This document shows, piece after piece, positions 44,827 to 52,829 of a DNA stretch of 64,000 bases. This stretch comes from Paracoccaceae bacterium (lineage in GTDB: Bacteria; Pseudomonadota; Alphaproteobacteria; Rhodobacterales; Rhodobacteraceae), in the NCBI GenBank assembly GCA_016936395.1, contig JAFGXY010000076.1, positions 1 to 64,000 on the forward strand, in the 5' to 3' direction. The number at the start of each line of letters is the position of its first letter. Position 1 is the stretch's first letter. The notes beneath the pieces were generated by a model. The model was not told the origin of the DNA. It did not search any database and saw only the letters and a program-made list of their open reading frames with translations. The translations under genes and the position numbers were made by a program.

Positions 44827-46137
44827 TCAGCCCGTCGCCCCCGCGCCTGCGGGCCTGTCTGCCGCCTCTGATGCGATCTGCCGCGGCAAGATCAGCAGCG
44901 CCCGGAAGTCGTTGACATTGGTCAGGGTCGGCCCGGTGATCACCTGCCCGCCCACCGCCGCGAAAAAGCTGTGCGCGTCGTTTTCGGCAAGCGCCGCCGC
45001 CGCATCCAGACCCCTGTCCGCCGCGCGGGCCAGGGTTTCGGGCGTGCTTACAGCCCCCGCCACCTCGGCCGCGCCATCCACACCATCGGTGTCGCAAGCC
45101 AGCGCATAAATCCCGGCCGCGCCTTGCAGCGCCAAGGCCAAGGCCAGACAATATTCGGCATTTGGCCCGCCGACCCCGGCGCCCCGCCGGGTGACCGTCA
45201 ATTCCCCGCCCGACAGCCACAAAAGCGGCGCATCGCCCGCCGTCAGGTGCGCCTGCGCCGCAAGCGCCCGCGCCGCATGATCTGCCGCCACCTCGCGCGC
45301 CTCGCCCTCCAGCGCATCGCCCAGGCTGTGCACCTGCCAGCCTAAGCCGCGCGCCATCTCGGCCGCCGCCGCCAAAGACTGCGCGGGGGCCGCGTAAATC
45401 CGGTTCTCGACACGGCTCAACCGCGCATCGCCGGGCGCCATCACCCCGGTCGGCCGCGCCAGCGCCGCCGTCACCGACGCAGGCACCGCCACCTGCCAGC
45501 GCGCCAGCACCGCACGCGCGTCCGCCGCCGTCGACCCGTCGCCGACCGTGGGCCCCGAGCCGATGAAGGCCGGGTCATCCCCCGGCACGTCCGAGATCAT
45601 CAGGCACAGCATCCGCGCCGGATATGCCGCCGCTGCCAACTGCCCGCCCTTGACCCGGCTCAGGTGCTTGCGCACCGTGTTCATCCGGTCAATCGGCGCG
45701 CCGCTGGCCAGCAGGGCCGCGTTTACCGCCCGCTTTTCCTCCAGCGTCACCCCCTCGACCGGCGCCACCAGCAGGGCGGACGCCCCGCCCGAGATCAGCG
45801 CCAGCACGAAATCACCCGCGCCACAGCCGTCCAGCAGCGCCAGCATCCGCGCCGTGGCGGCTTGCCCCGCCGCATCGGGCACCGGGTGGGCGGCCTCGAC
45901 GATCTCGATCCCCCGGCAGGGGCGGCCATAGCCATAGCGGGTGATCACCAGCCCCTCGCAGGGCCCCCAGACGGCCTCCACCGCCTCGGCCATCCGCGCG
46001 CTGGCCTTGCCCGCACCCACCACCACCACCCGGCCCTTGGGCCGCGCGGGCAGATGTGCGGCAAGGCTGCGCATCGGATCGGCCACCTCCACCGCGCGGT
46101 CAAACAGCGCCCGCAACCGCTCGGTCAAATCTGTCAT
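44827..46137 (-). CDS. gckA: Glycerate 2-kinase (GckA, DUF4147/MOFRL type)
   Basis: 436 residues. Phosphorylates D-glycerate to 2-phosphoglycerate, linking glyoxylate or serine-derived carbon to lower glycolysis. Family features: VVGAGKASARMAEAVE, ALISGGASALLVAPVEG, MNTVRKHLSRVKGGQLA, SDVPGDDPAFIGSGPT, LSGGELTVTRRGAGVGGPN and ALACDTDGVDGAAEVAGAV. I used ATG 46137; ATG 46149 is four codons upstream. The gene stands alone, with repeat family A upstream. Confidence 0.92.
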   Translation of the reverse strand: MTDLTERLRALFDRAVEVADPMRSLAAHLPARPKGRVVVVGAGKASARMAEAVEAVWGPCEGLVITRYGYGRPCRGIEIVEAAHPVPDAAGQAATARMLALLDGCGAGDFVLALISGGASALLVAPVEGVTLEEKRAVNAALLASGAPIDRMNTVRKHLSRVKGGQLAAAAYPARMLCLMISDVPGDDPAFIGSGPTVGDGSTAADARAVLARWQVAVPASVTAALARPTGVMAPGDARLSRVENRIYAAPAQSLAAAAEMARGLGWQVHSLGDALEGEAREVAADHAARALAAQAHLTAGDAPLLWLSGGELTVTRRGAGVGGPNAEYCLALALALQGAAGIYALACDTDGVDGAAEVAGAVSTPETLARAADRGLDAAAALAENDAHSFFAAVGGQVITGPTLTNVNDFRALLILPRQIASEAADRPAGAGATG

Positions 46138-46237
46138 TCCGCCCCCCATGCTCTGCCCTGCTGACTAGCCCAGCCAAGCCGCCCGCGCAATCCACAGCCC
46201 GGCCCCGCCGTCAGCCGGGCAAGCCGGCCCCGTGCAT

Positions 46238-46291
46238 CCTCTTGGCAAAAATACCCCGGGGGAGTCCCGCAGGGACGGGGGCAGCGCCCCC
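46238..46291. repeat. Intergenic repeat family A, copy 3, with two hairpins
   Basis: CCTCTTGGCAAAAATACCCC (46238-46257) followed by GTCCC-GCA-GGGAC (46264-46276) and GGGGGC-AGC-GCCCCC (46277-46291). Lies in the 232-base gap between gckA and tauC, both read leftwards. Read in that direction, the element gives hairpins followed by CCCCGGGGTATTTTT, so it could terminate the tauABC transcript. Confidence 0.6.
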
Positions 46292-46369
46292 ATTCCTTAA
46301 CGGCGGGTAAAAATGAAAACCTAACACACGGATAGGATGTCACTTTTTTTCTGTAACACAGCGGGCGCG

Positions 46370-47620
46370 TCAGCCGCGGCCCTTCCACGGCACCAGCCGC
46401 CGCTCGGCCATCCGCATCGCGATGTCGATGCCATAGCCGATGATGCCGATCAGGATGATCCCCATCACCACGATATCGGTCAGCTGAAACTTGGACGCGG
46501 CGATGATCATCATGCCCGCGCCCTTTTGCGCCGCCACCAGTTCGGCGGCCACCACCGTGCCCCAGCACACCCCCATCGCCACCCGCGCCCCGGTGAACAG
46601 GTCGGGCAGGCTGTTGGGGATGATCACATGCCGCATGATCTGCGCGCGGCTGGCGCCCAGCGAATAGGCCGCGTGGATCTTCGACAGCTTCACCCCCGAC
46701 ACGCCGGACCGCGCGGCGATGACCATGATCCACAACGCCGCCAGAAACAGCAGCACCACCTTGCCGGTTTCCCAGATGCCGAACCAGATGATCACCAGCG
46801 GGATCAGCGCCAAGGGCGGCACCGGGCGCATGAACTCGACAATCGGGTCGAACCAGCCGCGGAACCAGCCCGACAGGCCCATGGCATAGCCAAGGGGTAT
46901 GCCGACCGCCGACCCCAGCACAAAGCCCGCCAGCACCCGCGCCAGCGACGCCCCAAGATGCCCCCACAGCGAGGTGTTCTGAAAGCCGTTGTTGGCAATC
47001 TCGATCAGCCGCGCCACCACCGCCTCTGGCGAGGGCAGCCAGATCGGCTCCATCTGCATGCCACGCGCGGCCTGAAAGTTCAGCGAGCCCTTGGCGGTCA
47101 GCGTCACCGCCCCACCGCTCACGGCGATCTTCTGGTCCACCGCAATCGGCTTGCCGTCGATCGCCACGATCTGCGCGCCGGGACCGTCGTTGTCGGCAGG
47201 GCGGATCAGCACCGACCGCCAGGCGGCCACGATGGCGGCATCGCCCTTGGCAAAGCCTGTGCCTTCGGGCACCACGGGCGGCGCGGGCTTGGCGCCGATG
47301 GCATGCACCAGTATCCGCACCGGCGCCTGCGCCTCGGCCCCGCTGGCATCGCGGGCGGTATAGCTGAACCCTGCCTCGCCGATGAACGGCCCCGGCACAT
47401 GCAGCGGCACGATCCGTGATCCGGTGAACGCGCCCCAGATCAGGAACACCGACACGACCGAAATCACGCTGGCCACCCGGTCGGGGATGATCGCGGATTC
47501 GTCGCCAAAGGTCACGGTTTTCAGCGAGGTAAAATCATGCCGGTCGCGGTGGCGCTTGATCCGGCCCCAGACCAGCATCGAGACGACAAAGATCGCTGCA
47601 TAGACCAGAAGAACCACCAT
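46370..47620 (-). CDS. tauC: Taurine ABC transporter permease with periplasmic insertion
   Basis: 416 residues, about 150 more than a normal TauC. Two N-terminal helices (about 1-19 and 47-65) are followed by a hydrophilic stretch of about 120 residues (70-190) with beta-rich, repeat-like segments, then the standard permease from WLPSPEAVVARL onward including the EAA loop IHAAYSLGASRAQIMRHVIIPNSLP. The extension is probably extracytoplasmic. Start ATG 47620 overlaps the tauB stop (TGATG). The frame is open upstream, but that part is antisense shadow of tauB. Confidence 0.88.
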   Translation of the reverse strand: MVVLLVYAAIFVVSMLVWGRIKRHRDRHDFTSLKTVTFGDESAIIPDRVASVISVVSVFLIWGAFTGSRIVPLHVPGPFIGEAGFSYTARDASGAEAQAPVRILVHAIGAKPAPPVVPEGTGFAKGDAAIVAAWRSVLIRPADNDGPGAQIVAIDGKPIAVDQKIAVSGGAVTLTAKGSLNFQAARGMQMEPIWLPSPEAVVARLIEIANNGFQNTSLWGHLGASLARVLAGFVLGSAVGIPLGYAMGLSGWFRGWFDPIVEFMRPVPPLALIPLVIIWFGIWETGKVVLLFLAALWIMVIAARSGVSGVKLSKIHAAYSLGASRAQIMRHVIIPNSLPDLFTGARVAMGVCWGTVVAAELVAAQKGAGMMIIAASKFQLTDIVVMGIILIGIIGYGIDIAMRMAERRLVPWKGRG

Positions 47621-48423
47621 CAGGCGCTTTCCCTTTTGCCCATGATTTCCTCTTCCATCCCCCAGATCATTTCCAGAATCTCTTCGCGGGTCTGGGCAAA
47701 GCCTTCGGACCGCTTGACCGCGCGCAGGTCCATGTTGACCCCGCGTTCGGCAAAAGGCAGGCGGTATTCGCGGAAAATCCGGCCCGGACGCGGGGCCATC
47801 ACCACCAGCCGTTCGCCCAAAAGCAGCGCCTCTTCCACCGAATGGGTGATCAGCACCACGGTCTTGGCGGTTTCCTTCCACAGCTTCAGGACCAGCCCTT
47901 GCATCTTTTCGCGCGTCAGCGCGTCCAGCGCGCCCAAGGGTTCGTCCATCAGGATCACATCGGGGTCATTGGCCAGACAGCGCGCCAACGCCACCCGCTG
48001 CTGCATGCCGCCCGACAGCTCATACACCGCCTTTTCGCCAAAATCATGCAGGCCCACGGTTTCCAGCAGATGATCGGTGATACGGTCGCGCTCGGCCCGC
48101 GCCATGCCCTTCATCCTTGGGCCGAAGTCGATATTGTGGCGCACGTTCATCCATTCGAACAAGGCGCCTTGCTGGAAAACCATGCCGCGTTCGGGGCCGG
48201 GGCCGGTGACCCGCTTGCCGCCCAGCCGGACCTGACCTTCGGTCGGGGCCAGAAAACCGGCAAGGATGTTCAGCAATGTTGTCTTGCCACAGCCCGACGG
48301 GCCCAGCACCGCCAAAAGCTCTCCCTGTTTCAGGTCAAGCGAGACGTTTTGCAGCGCCTGCACCGCCTTGCCGTTGGCAAGGTCAAATCGCATCGAAATG
48401 TTGTCGATGATCAGTCCGGACAT
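47620..48423 (-). CDS. tauB: Taurine ABC transporter ATPase
   Basis: 267 residues. Walker [15 protein letters not shown]-loop MVFQQGALFEWMNV, signature [17 protein letters not shown], Walker B VILMDEPLGALDALT, switch LITHSVEEALLLGERL: the SsuB/TauB nitrate-sulfonate group. ATG 48423 has GGAG 6 bases upstream and is preferred to ATG 48438. Lies between tauA and tauC. Confidence 0.93.
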   Translation of the reverse strand: MSGLIIDNISMRFDLANGKAVQALQNVSLDLKQGELLAVLGPSGCGKTTLLNILAGFLAPTEGQVRLGGKRVTGPGPERGMVFQQGALFEWMNVRHNIDFGPRMKGMARAERDRITDHLLETVGLHDFGEKAVYELSGGMQQRVALARCLANDPDVILMDEPLGALDALTREKMQGLVLKLWKETAKTVVLITHSVEEALLLGERLVVMAPRPGRIFREYRLPFAERGVNMDLRAVKRSEGFAQTREEILEMIWGMEEEIMGKRESA

Positions 48424-48481
48424 GTCTGCTCCAGTCATGGGTCGGGCGGCCCTTGGTCAAGTGCGGCCGCCCGACGGGGCG

Positions 48482-49483
48482 TTACATGCCTTTGGTTGCG
48501 GCCAGCGGCCCGGTGTTCACGGCGGCATCATAGCTGGGCAAGGCTGCCGGGATCGAGCCTGCCGCGACAAACACGCCCGCCACGCCCTGCATGAAGGCCT
48601 GTGCCGCACCGCCCAGCCACTTGTCGGACAACTGGTCATCGACCGACGGGAAGACGAAAGTGCTCATGTCCTTTTCGGCGGTGGCTTCATCCATTCCGGC
48701 GTCCTTGGCGATCACTGGCAGCATTTCGGCCTTTTTCGAGCCTTCGTTCCACATGGCATTGCTGTCGGCGACCACTTTCAGGAACTTGGTCACGACCTCG
48801 GGGTTTTCGGCCACGAAAGGCGCAGGGGAGGAGGTGACGTCAAACACCAGAATCCCCAACGCCTCTTTCTCGGCGCCGGTCAAGAGCACGTTGCCATGTT
48901 CCTTCATCCGGTTCAGACCGCCGCCATAGCCGCAGGCCATGTCGACAGCACCTTGCGCGATGGCAGCGGCACCGTCCGGCGGGGCCATGTCGACGATCTC
49001 AAGGCTGGCAAGATCAATCCCGAAATGCTCCATCTGCCGCAAAAAGCCGTAATGCGCGGCGGTGCCCAAGGGCACGGCCACCTTCTTGCCGACAAGATCG
49101 CTGGCGTTGTCCTTGGTGATTTCCAGATCGGATCGCACCACGCAATTGTCGTTGTCGGAATAGCTGACCGCGACATCAATCACCTGCAAGTCCTGCCCGG
49201 CACTGGCCGCGACCACAAAGGGTGGCACGCCCTGGCTGACGGCGATGTGCACATCGCCCGCGGCCATGGCGGCAGACATCGCGGTTCCGGTGTCGAAAGC
49301 CACCCAGTTGACCTTCATCCCAAGCGCCTCTTCAAAGGTGCCATTGGCCTTTGCGTATTGGAACGGCATCGGCCATTCCATGAAATAGGCAACGGTCAGC
49401 TCATCCAGCGCCATGGCGCTGGTGGTGCCAGCCAACAGCGCCGCCGTGGCGACCGCGCTTATCAGGGGTGTGCGAAATGTCAT
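48482..49483 (-). CDS. tauA: Taurine-binding periplasmic protein
   Basis: 333 residues with a signal peptide (MTFRTPLISAVATAALLAGT...AMA). SsuA/TauA fold: LTVAYFMEWPMPFQYAKANG, WVAFDTGTAMSAAMAAGDVHIA, KKVAVPLGTAAHYGFLRQ and DMACGYGGGLNRMKEHGNVLL. Delivers taurine to TauBC. GGAGAAG precedes ATG 49483. It is divergent from tpa, and the TauR sites near tpa are the only ones visible in the shared 269-base spacer. Confidence 0.92.
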   Translation of the reverse strand: MTFRTPLISAVATAALLAGTTSAMALDELTVAYFMEWPMPFQYAKANGTFEEALGMKVNWVAFDTGTAMSAAMAAGDVHIAVSQGVPPFVVAASAGQDLQVIDVAVSYSDNDNCVVRSDLEITKDNASDLVGKKVAVPLGTAAHYGFLRQMEHFGIDLASLEIVDMAPPDGAAAIAQGAVDMACGYGGGLNRMKEHGNVLLTGAEKEALGILVFDVTSSPAPFVAENPEVVTKFLKVVADSNAMWNEGSKKAEMLPVIAKDAGMDEATAEKDMSTFVFPSVDDQLSDKWLGGAAQAFMQGVAGVFVAAGSIPAALPSYDAAVNTGPLAATKGM

Positions 49484-49663
49484 CTGCGCTTCTCCGTGTT
49501 GGGGTGACGTCTTGGTGCGTGCCCTCATTGGTTGGGGCGAATTTTGCGTCTGTCGAAGGGCCTTGCGGCGTTTGCAGGAAAGCGCGACGTGCGCGCCCAC
49601 AGCCGCCATGCCCAAGGCTTTGATCTTTGCCCCGCTTTTGCCCGGCGCAAAACGATTCTGTAA

Positions 49664-49696
49664 CTGGCCTTATGGTCGCGCACGCTCTGGTCCTAC
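49664..49696 (+). promoter_or_regulatory. TauR operator upstream of tpa (direct repeat)
   Basis: CTGGCCTTAT (49664-49673) and CTGGTCCTAC (49687-49696), 23 bases start to start, ending 56 bases before the tpa ATG. The same half-site pair with the same 23-base period occurs before xsc, and resembles the CTGGACTTAA repeats reported for TauR of Rhodobacter capsulatus. Probably an activator site. Confidence 0.75.
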
Positions 49697-49752
49697 GATT
49701 GCCCGCTGCAAAGGCGGATGCTGGCGGCTTGATCTGGCAGAAAGGCGCTTTG

Positions 49753-51129
49753 ATGGACGGCTACAGCAGCAACGATATCTCACAGGTGGTCGAGGCGGAT
49801 CGCGCCCATGTCTGGCATCACCTGAGCCAGCACAAACCCTATGAAACCGTCGATCCGCGGGTGATCATCGAAGGCCGCGGCATGCGGGTCTGGGATGCAA
49901 AGGGCAAAGAGCATCTGGATGCGGTGTCGGGCGGGGTCTGGACCGTGAACGTGGGCTATGGCCGGGAGAGCATTGCCAATGCCGTGCGCGATCAGTTGAT
50001 CAAGATGAACTATTTCGCAGGCGCCGCAGGATCGGTGCCGGGCGCACGTTTTGCGCAGCGGCTGGTCGAAAAGATGCCGGGTCTGACGCGGGTCTATTAT
50101 TCCAACTCAGGCTCCGAGGCGAACGAGAAGGTCTACAAGATGGTGCGCCAGATCGCGCACAAGCACCATGGCGGCCGCAAGTGGAAGATCCTGTATCGCG
50201 AGCGCGACTACCACGGCACCACCATCGGCACGCTGGCCACCAGCGGGCAGGCGCAACGCGCGGCGCAATACGGACCCTACCCGGATGGCTTTGTGATGGT
50301 GCCGCATTGCCTTGAGTATCGCAAGCAATGGGACGTTCAGAACTATGGCGAGCGCGCCGCCGATGCCATCGAAGAGGTGATCCTGCGCGAAGGCCCTGAT
50401 ACCATTGGTGCGCTGGTGCTGGAGCCGGTGACGGCGGGCGGCGGGGTGATTGCACCGCCTGCGGGATACTGGGAGCGGGTGCAAGAGATTTGCCGCAAAT
50501 ACAACATCTTGCTGCATATTGATGAGGTGGTTTGCGGCGTCGGGCGGACCGGCGAATGGTTCGGCTATCAGCATTATGGCATCCAGCCCGATTTCGTGAC
50601 CATGGCCAAGGGCGTGGCCTCTGGCTATGCCGCGATTTCCTGCACGGTCACGACCGAAGCGGTGTTCGAGATGTTCAAGGACGACCCGACCGATACGATG
50701 AGCTATTTCCGCGATATCAGCACCTTTGGCGGCTGCACGGCGGGGCCGGCGGCGGCGCTGGAAAACATGCGGATCATCGAGGATGAGGGCCTTCTGGCCA
50801 ATACCACCGCGATGGGCGCGCGGCTGATGGGCAATCTGCACGCGCTGATGGAACGCCATCCGGTGATGGGCGATGTGCGCGGCAAGGGCCTGTTCTGCGG
50901 CGCCGAACTGGTGGCCGACCGGGCCACGAAAGAGCCGCTGGACGAAAAGCGGGTGCAGGCGGTGGTGGCCGATTGCATGGCGCAAGGCGTGATCATCGGC
51001 GCCACCAACCGCAGCGTGCCGGGGTTCAACAACACGCTGTGCCTGTCGCCGGCGCTGATCGCCACGCCCGATGACATAGACCAGATCACCGATGCCATTG
51101 ATGCGGCGCTGCTGCGGGTGATGGGTTAA
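49753..51129 (+). CDS. tpa: Taurine:pyruvate aminotransferase
   Basis: 458-residue class III PLP aminotransferase converting taurine and pyruvate to sulfoacetaldehyde and alanine. Markers: HLDAVSGGVWTVNVGYGRES, SNSGSEANEKVYKMVRQ, RDYHGTTIGTLATSG, IDEVVCGVGRTGEWFG, and the PLP lysine in FVTMAKGVASGYAAIS. ATG 49753 has AAAGG 8 bases upstream. The frame is open to 49627 but that would place the TauR operator inside the coding region. Confidence 0.95.
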   Translation: MDGYSSNDISQVVEADRAHVWHHLSQHKPYETVDPRVIIEGRGMRVWDAKGKEHLDAVSGGVWTVNVGYGRESIANAVRDQLIKMNYFAGAAGSVPGARFAQRLVEKMPGLTRVYYSNSGSEANEKVYKMVRQIAHKHHGGRKWKILYRERDYHGTTIGTLATSGQAQRAAQYGPYPDGFVMVPHCLEYRKQWDVQNYGERAADAIEEVILREGPDTIGALVLEPVTAGGGVIAPPAGYWERVQEICRKYNILLHIDEVVCGVGRTGEWFGYQHYGIQPDFVTMAKGVASGYAAISCTVTTEAVFEMFKDDPTDTMSYFRDISTFGGCTAGPAAALENMRIIEDEGLLANTTAMGARLMGNLHALMERHPVMGDVRGKGLFCGAELVADRATKEPLDEKRVQAVVADCMAQGVIIGATNRSVPGFNNTLCLSPALIATPDDIDQITDAIDAALLRVMG

Positions 51130-51176
51130 CACGGGCTTTTGCGTGATGGCGGTGTGGGGCGGGACATGGCGGGTCG

Positions 51177-51207
51177 CCTCCGGCGGGAGTATTTGGCAAG
51201 CAGCAAG
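51177..51207 (+). repeat. Intergenic repeat family B, copy 2
   Basis: CCTCCGGCGGGAGTATTTGG followed by CAAGCAGCAAG between tpa and tauR matches 2619-2649. The CCTCCGGCGGGAG part is a small inverted repeat. It probably serves tpa 3'-end formation or is a mobile-element remnant. Confidence 0.5.
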
Positions 51208-51248
51208 CCGAAAGTTCACACTTGACCTTTGACGGCGGGCTGGGTGAT

Positions 51249-51273
51249 CTGGACCTATCATAGATAAGGCCAG
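51249..51273. promoter_or_regulatory. TauR autoregulatory site at the tauR start (inverted half-sites)
   Basis: CTGGACCTAT (51249-51258), 5 bases, then ATAAGGCCAG (51264-51273), the reverse complement of CTGGCCTTAT. It ends 3 bases before the tauR ATG, so binding would block initiation. Unlike the direct repeats at tpa and xsc, the two half-sites face each other, which fits repression rather than activation. Confidence 0.68.
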
Positions 51274-51276
51274 ATC

Positions 51277-52734
51277 ATGCCGGTTCTTGCCGAAGCTTTC
51301 TTTCTGCCGCCCGGCGCGGTCGGCACCTTGCAAAGCCGCATCCGCGCCATGGTGGTGCAGGGCATTCTGGCGGGGCGGTTGCGGCCCGGCGACCGGATGC
51401 CATCATCGCGGGGGTTGGCGCAGCATCTGGGGATCAGCCGGATCACGGTGACGCTGGCCTATGCCGATCTGGTGTCGTCCGATTATCTGTCGGCGCGGGG
51501 GCGGTCGGGGTATTTCGTGTCGGACACCGCGCCGCGCGCGCCCGAGTTTCCGGCAGCGCCAGAGCGGGCCGAGGGGCTGGATTTCAGCGCCCTGACCGGG
51601 GCGCGCTATTCTCGATTGTCGCGCTTGGCCAAGCCCGAAGACTGGGAGCGCTATCCCTATCCCTTCATCTACGGTCAGGCCGATCCGGCGCTGTTTGACC
51701 ATCAGAACTGGCGAGCCTGCGCCTTGCGCGCGCTGGGACGGCGGGATTTTGCCGCGCTGACCTCGGATTACTATGAACGCGATGACCCGCTGCTGATCGA
51801 GCATGTGTTGCGCACCATCCTGCCGCGCCGGGGCATTGCGGCGCGACCCGACGAGGTGTTGCTGACGTTGGGCGCGCAGAACGCGCTGTGGATGGCGGCG
51901 CAGGTGCTGCTGGGGCCGGGCCGCCGCGCGGTCATCGAAAACCCCGGCTATCCCGGCCTGCGCGCCATTCTGGAGCCATCGGGCACCGAGGTGCTGCCGG
52001 TGGATATCGATGAAGACGGTCTGCCGCCGGACCGTCTGCCGCCGGGGGCGGATGTGGTGTTCACCACCGCATCGCACCAGTGCCCGACCAATGCCACCAT
52101 GCCGGTGGCCCGGCGGGTGGCCCTGCTGGAGGCGGCGTCGCAGCAGGGCTTTGTCATTGTCGAGGATGACTACGAGTTCGAGATGTCGTTCCTGAAGCCG
52201 GTCTCGCCCGCGCTCAAGTCGCTGGATCGTGACGGGCGGGTGGTCTATGCCGGGTCGTTCTCCAAGTCGATCTTTCCGGGGTTGCGGCTGGGCTATCTGG
52301 TGGCCTCGCCCAGCTTCATTGCCGAGGCGCGGGCGCTGCGGGCCTTGGTCTTGCGCCATCCGCCGGGGCATATTCAGCGCACGGTGGCCTATTTTCTGGC
52401 CGATGGCCATTACGACGCGCTGAACAACCGGATGCGCAGCGCGTTTCGCCGCCGCCGTCAGGTGCTGGACGAGGCGATTGCCGAACAGGGGCTGAGCGTG
52501 GCCGGGCAGGGCGGCTTTGGCGGATCGTCGATCTGGATGCGGGCGCCCGACGGGGTGGATACCGAGGTTTTGGCGCAGCGCTTGCGGGCGGACGGGGTCT
52601 TGATCGAGCCGGGGCGGGCGTTTTTTCACCCGGACCGCGCAAGCCGGGCCTGTTACCGGCTGGCCTATTCGTCGATCGCCGCGTCGCGCATTCCCGATGG
52701 CGTGGCACGGATCGGGGCGGCGTTGCGCGGCTGA
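51277..52734 (+). CDS. tauR: MocR/GntR-family regulator of taurine catabolism
   Basis: 485 residues: N-terminal GntR winged helix (LQSRIRAMVVQGILAGRLRPGDRMPSSR... helix-turn-helix LAQHLGISRITVTLAYADLV) joined to an aminotransferase-like PLP domain (LLTLGAQNALWMAAQVLLGPGRRAV, VEDDYEFEM, PLP lysine in YAGSFSKSIFPGLRLGY). MocR TauR activates tpa and xsc when taurine is present. Position between tpa and xsc and the CTGGNCCTAN sites support the assignment. Confidence 0.92.
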   Translation: MPVLAEAFFLPPGAVGTLQSRIRAMVVQGILAGRLRPGDRMPSSRGLAQHLGISRITVTLAYADLVSSDYLSARGRSGYFVSDTAPRAPEFPAAPERAEGLDFSALTGARYSRLSRLAKPEDWERYPYPFIYGQADPALFDHQNWRACALRALGRRDFAALTSDYYERDDPLLIEHVLRTILPRRGIAARPDEVLLTLGAQNALWMAAQVLLGPGRRAVIENPGYPGLRAILEPSGTEVLPVDIDEDGLPPDRLPPGADVVFTTASHQCPTNATMPVARRVALLEAASQQGFVIVEDDYEFEMSFLKPVSPALKSLDRDGRVVYAGSFSKSIFPGLRLGYLVASPSFIAEARALRALVLRHPPGHIQRTVAYFLADGHYDALNNRMRSAFRRRRQVLDEAIAEQGLSVAGQGGFGGSSIWMRAPDGVDTEVLAQRLRADGVLIEPGRAFFHPDRASRACYRLAYSSIAASRIPDGVARIGAALRG

Positions 52735-52737
52735 CGG

Positions 52738-52770
52738 CTGGACCTATCCGCGCGAACCCTCTGGCCCTAA
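52738..52770 (+). promoter_or_regulatory. TauR operator upstream of xsc (direct repeat)
   Basis: CTGGACCTAT (52738-52747) and CTGGCCCTAA (52761-52770), 23 bases start to start with a 13-base spacer, ending 59 bases before the xsc ATG. Same arrangement and nearly the same distance to the start as at tpa. Confidence 0.75.
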
Positions 52771-52829
52771 GGCGGGGTTCGGCGCATCGCTACACTGGCC
52801 GCCAACCCCTAACTGCCGGAGCCCAGCCG

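Noticed and set aside
45548-46168. Small plus-strand open frames opposite gckA
   Set aside because: Shadows of the glycerate kinase gene with no ribosome site or recognisable domain.
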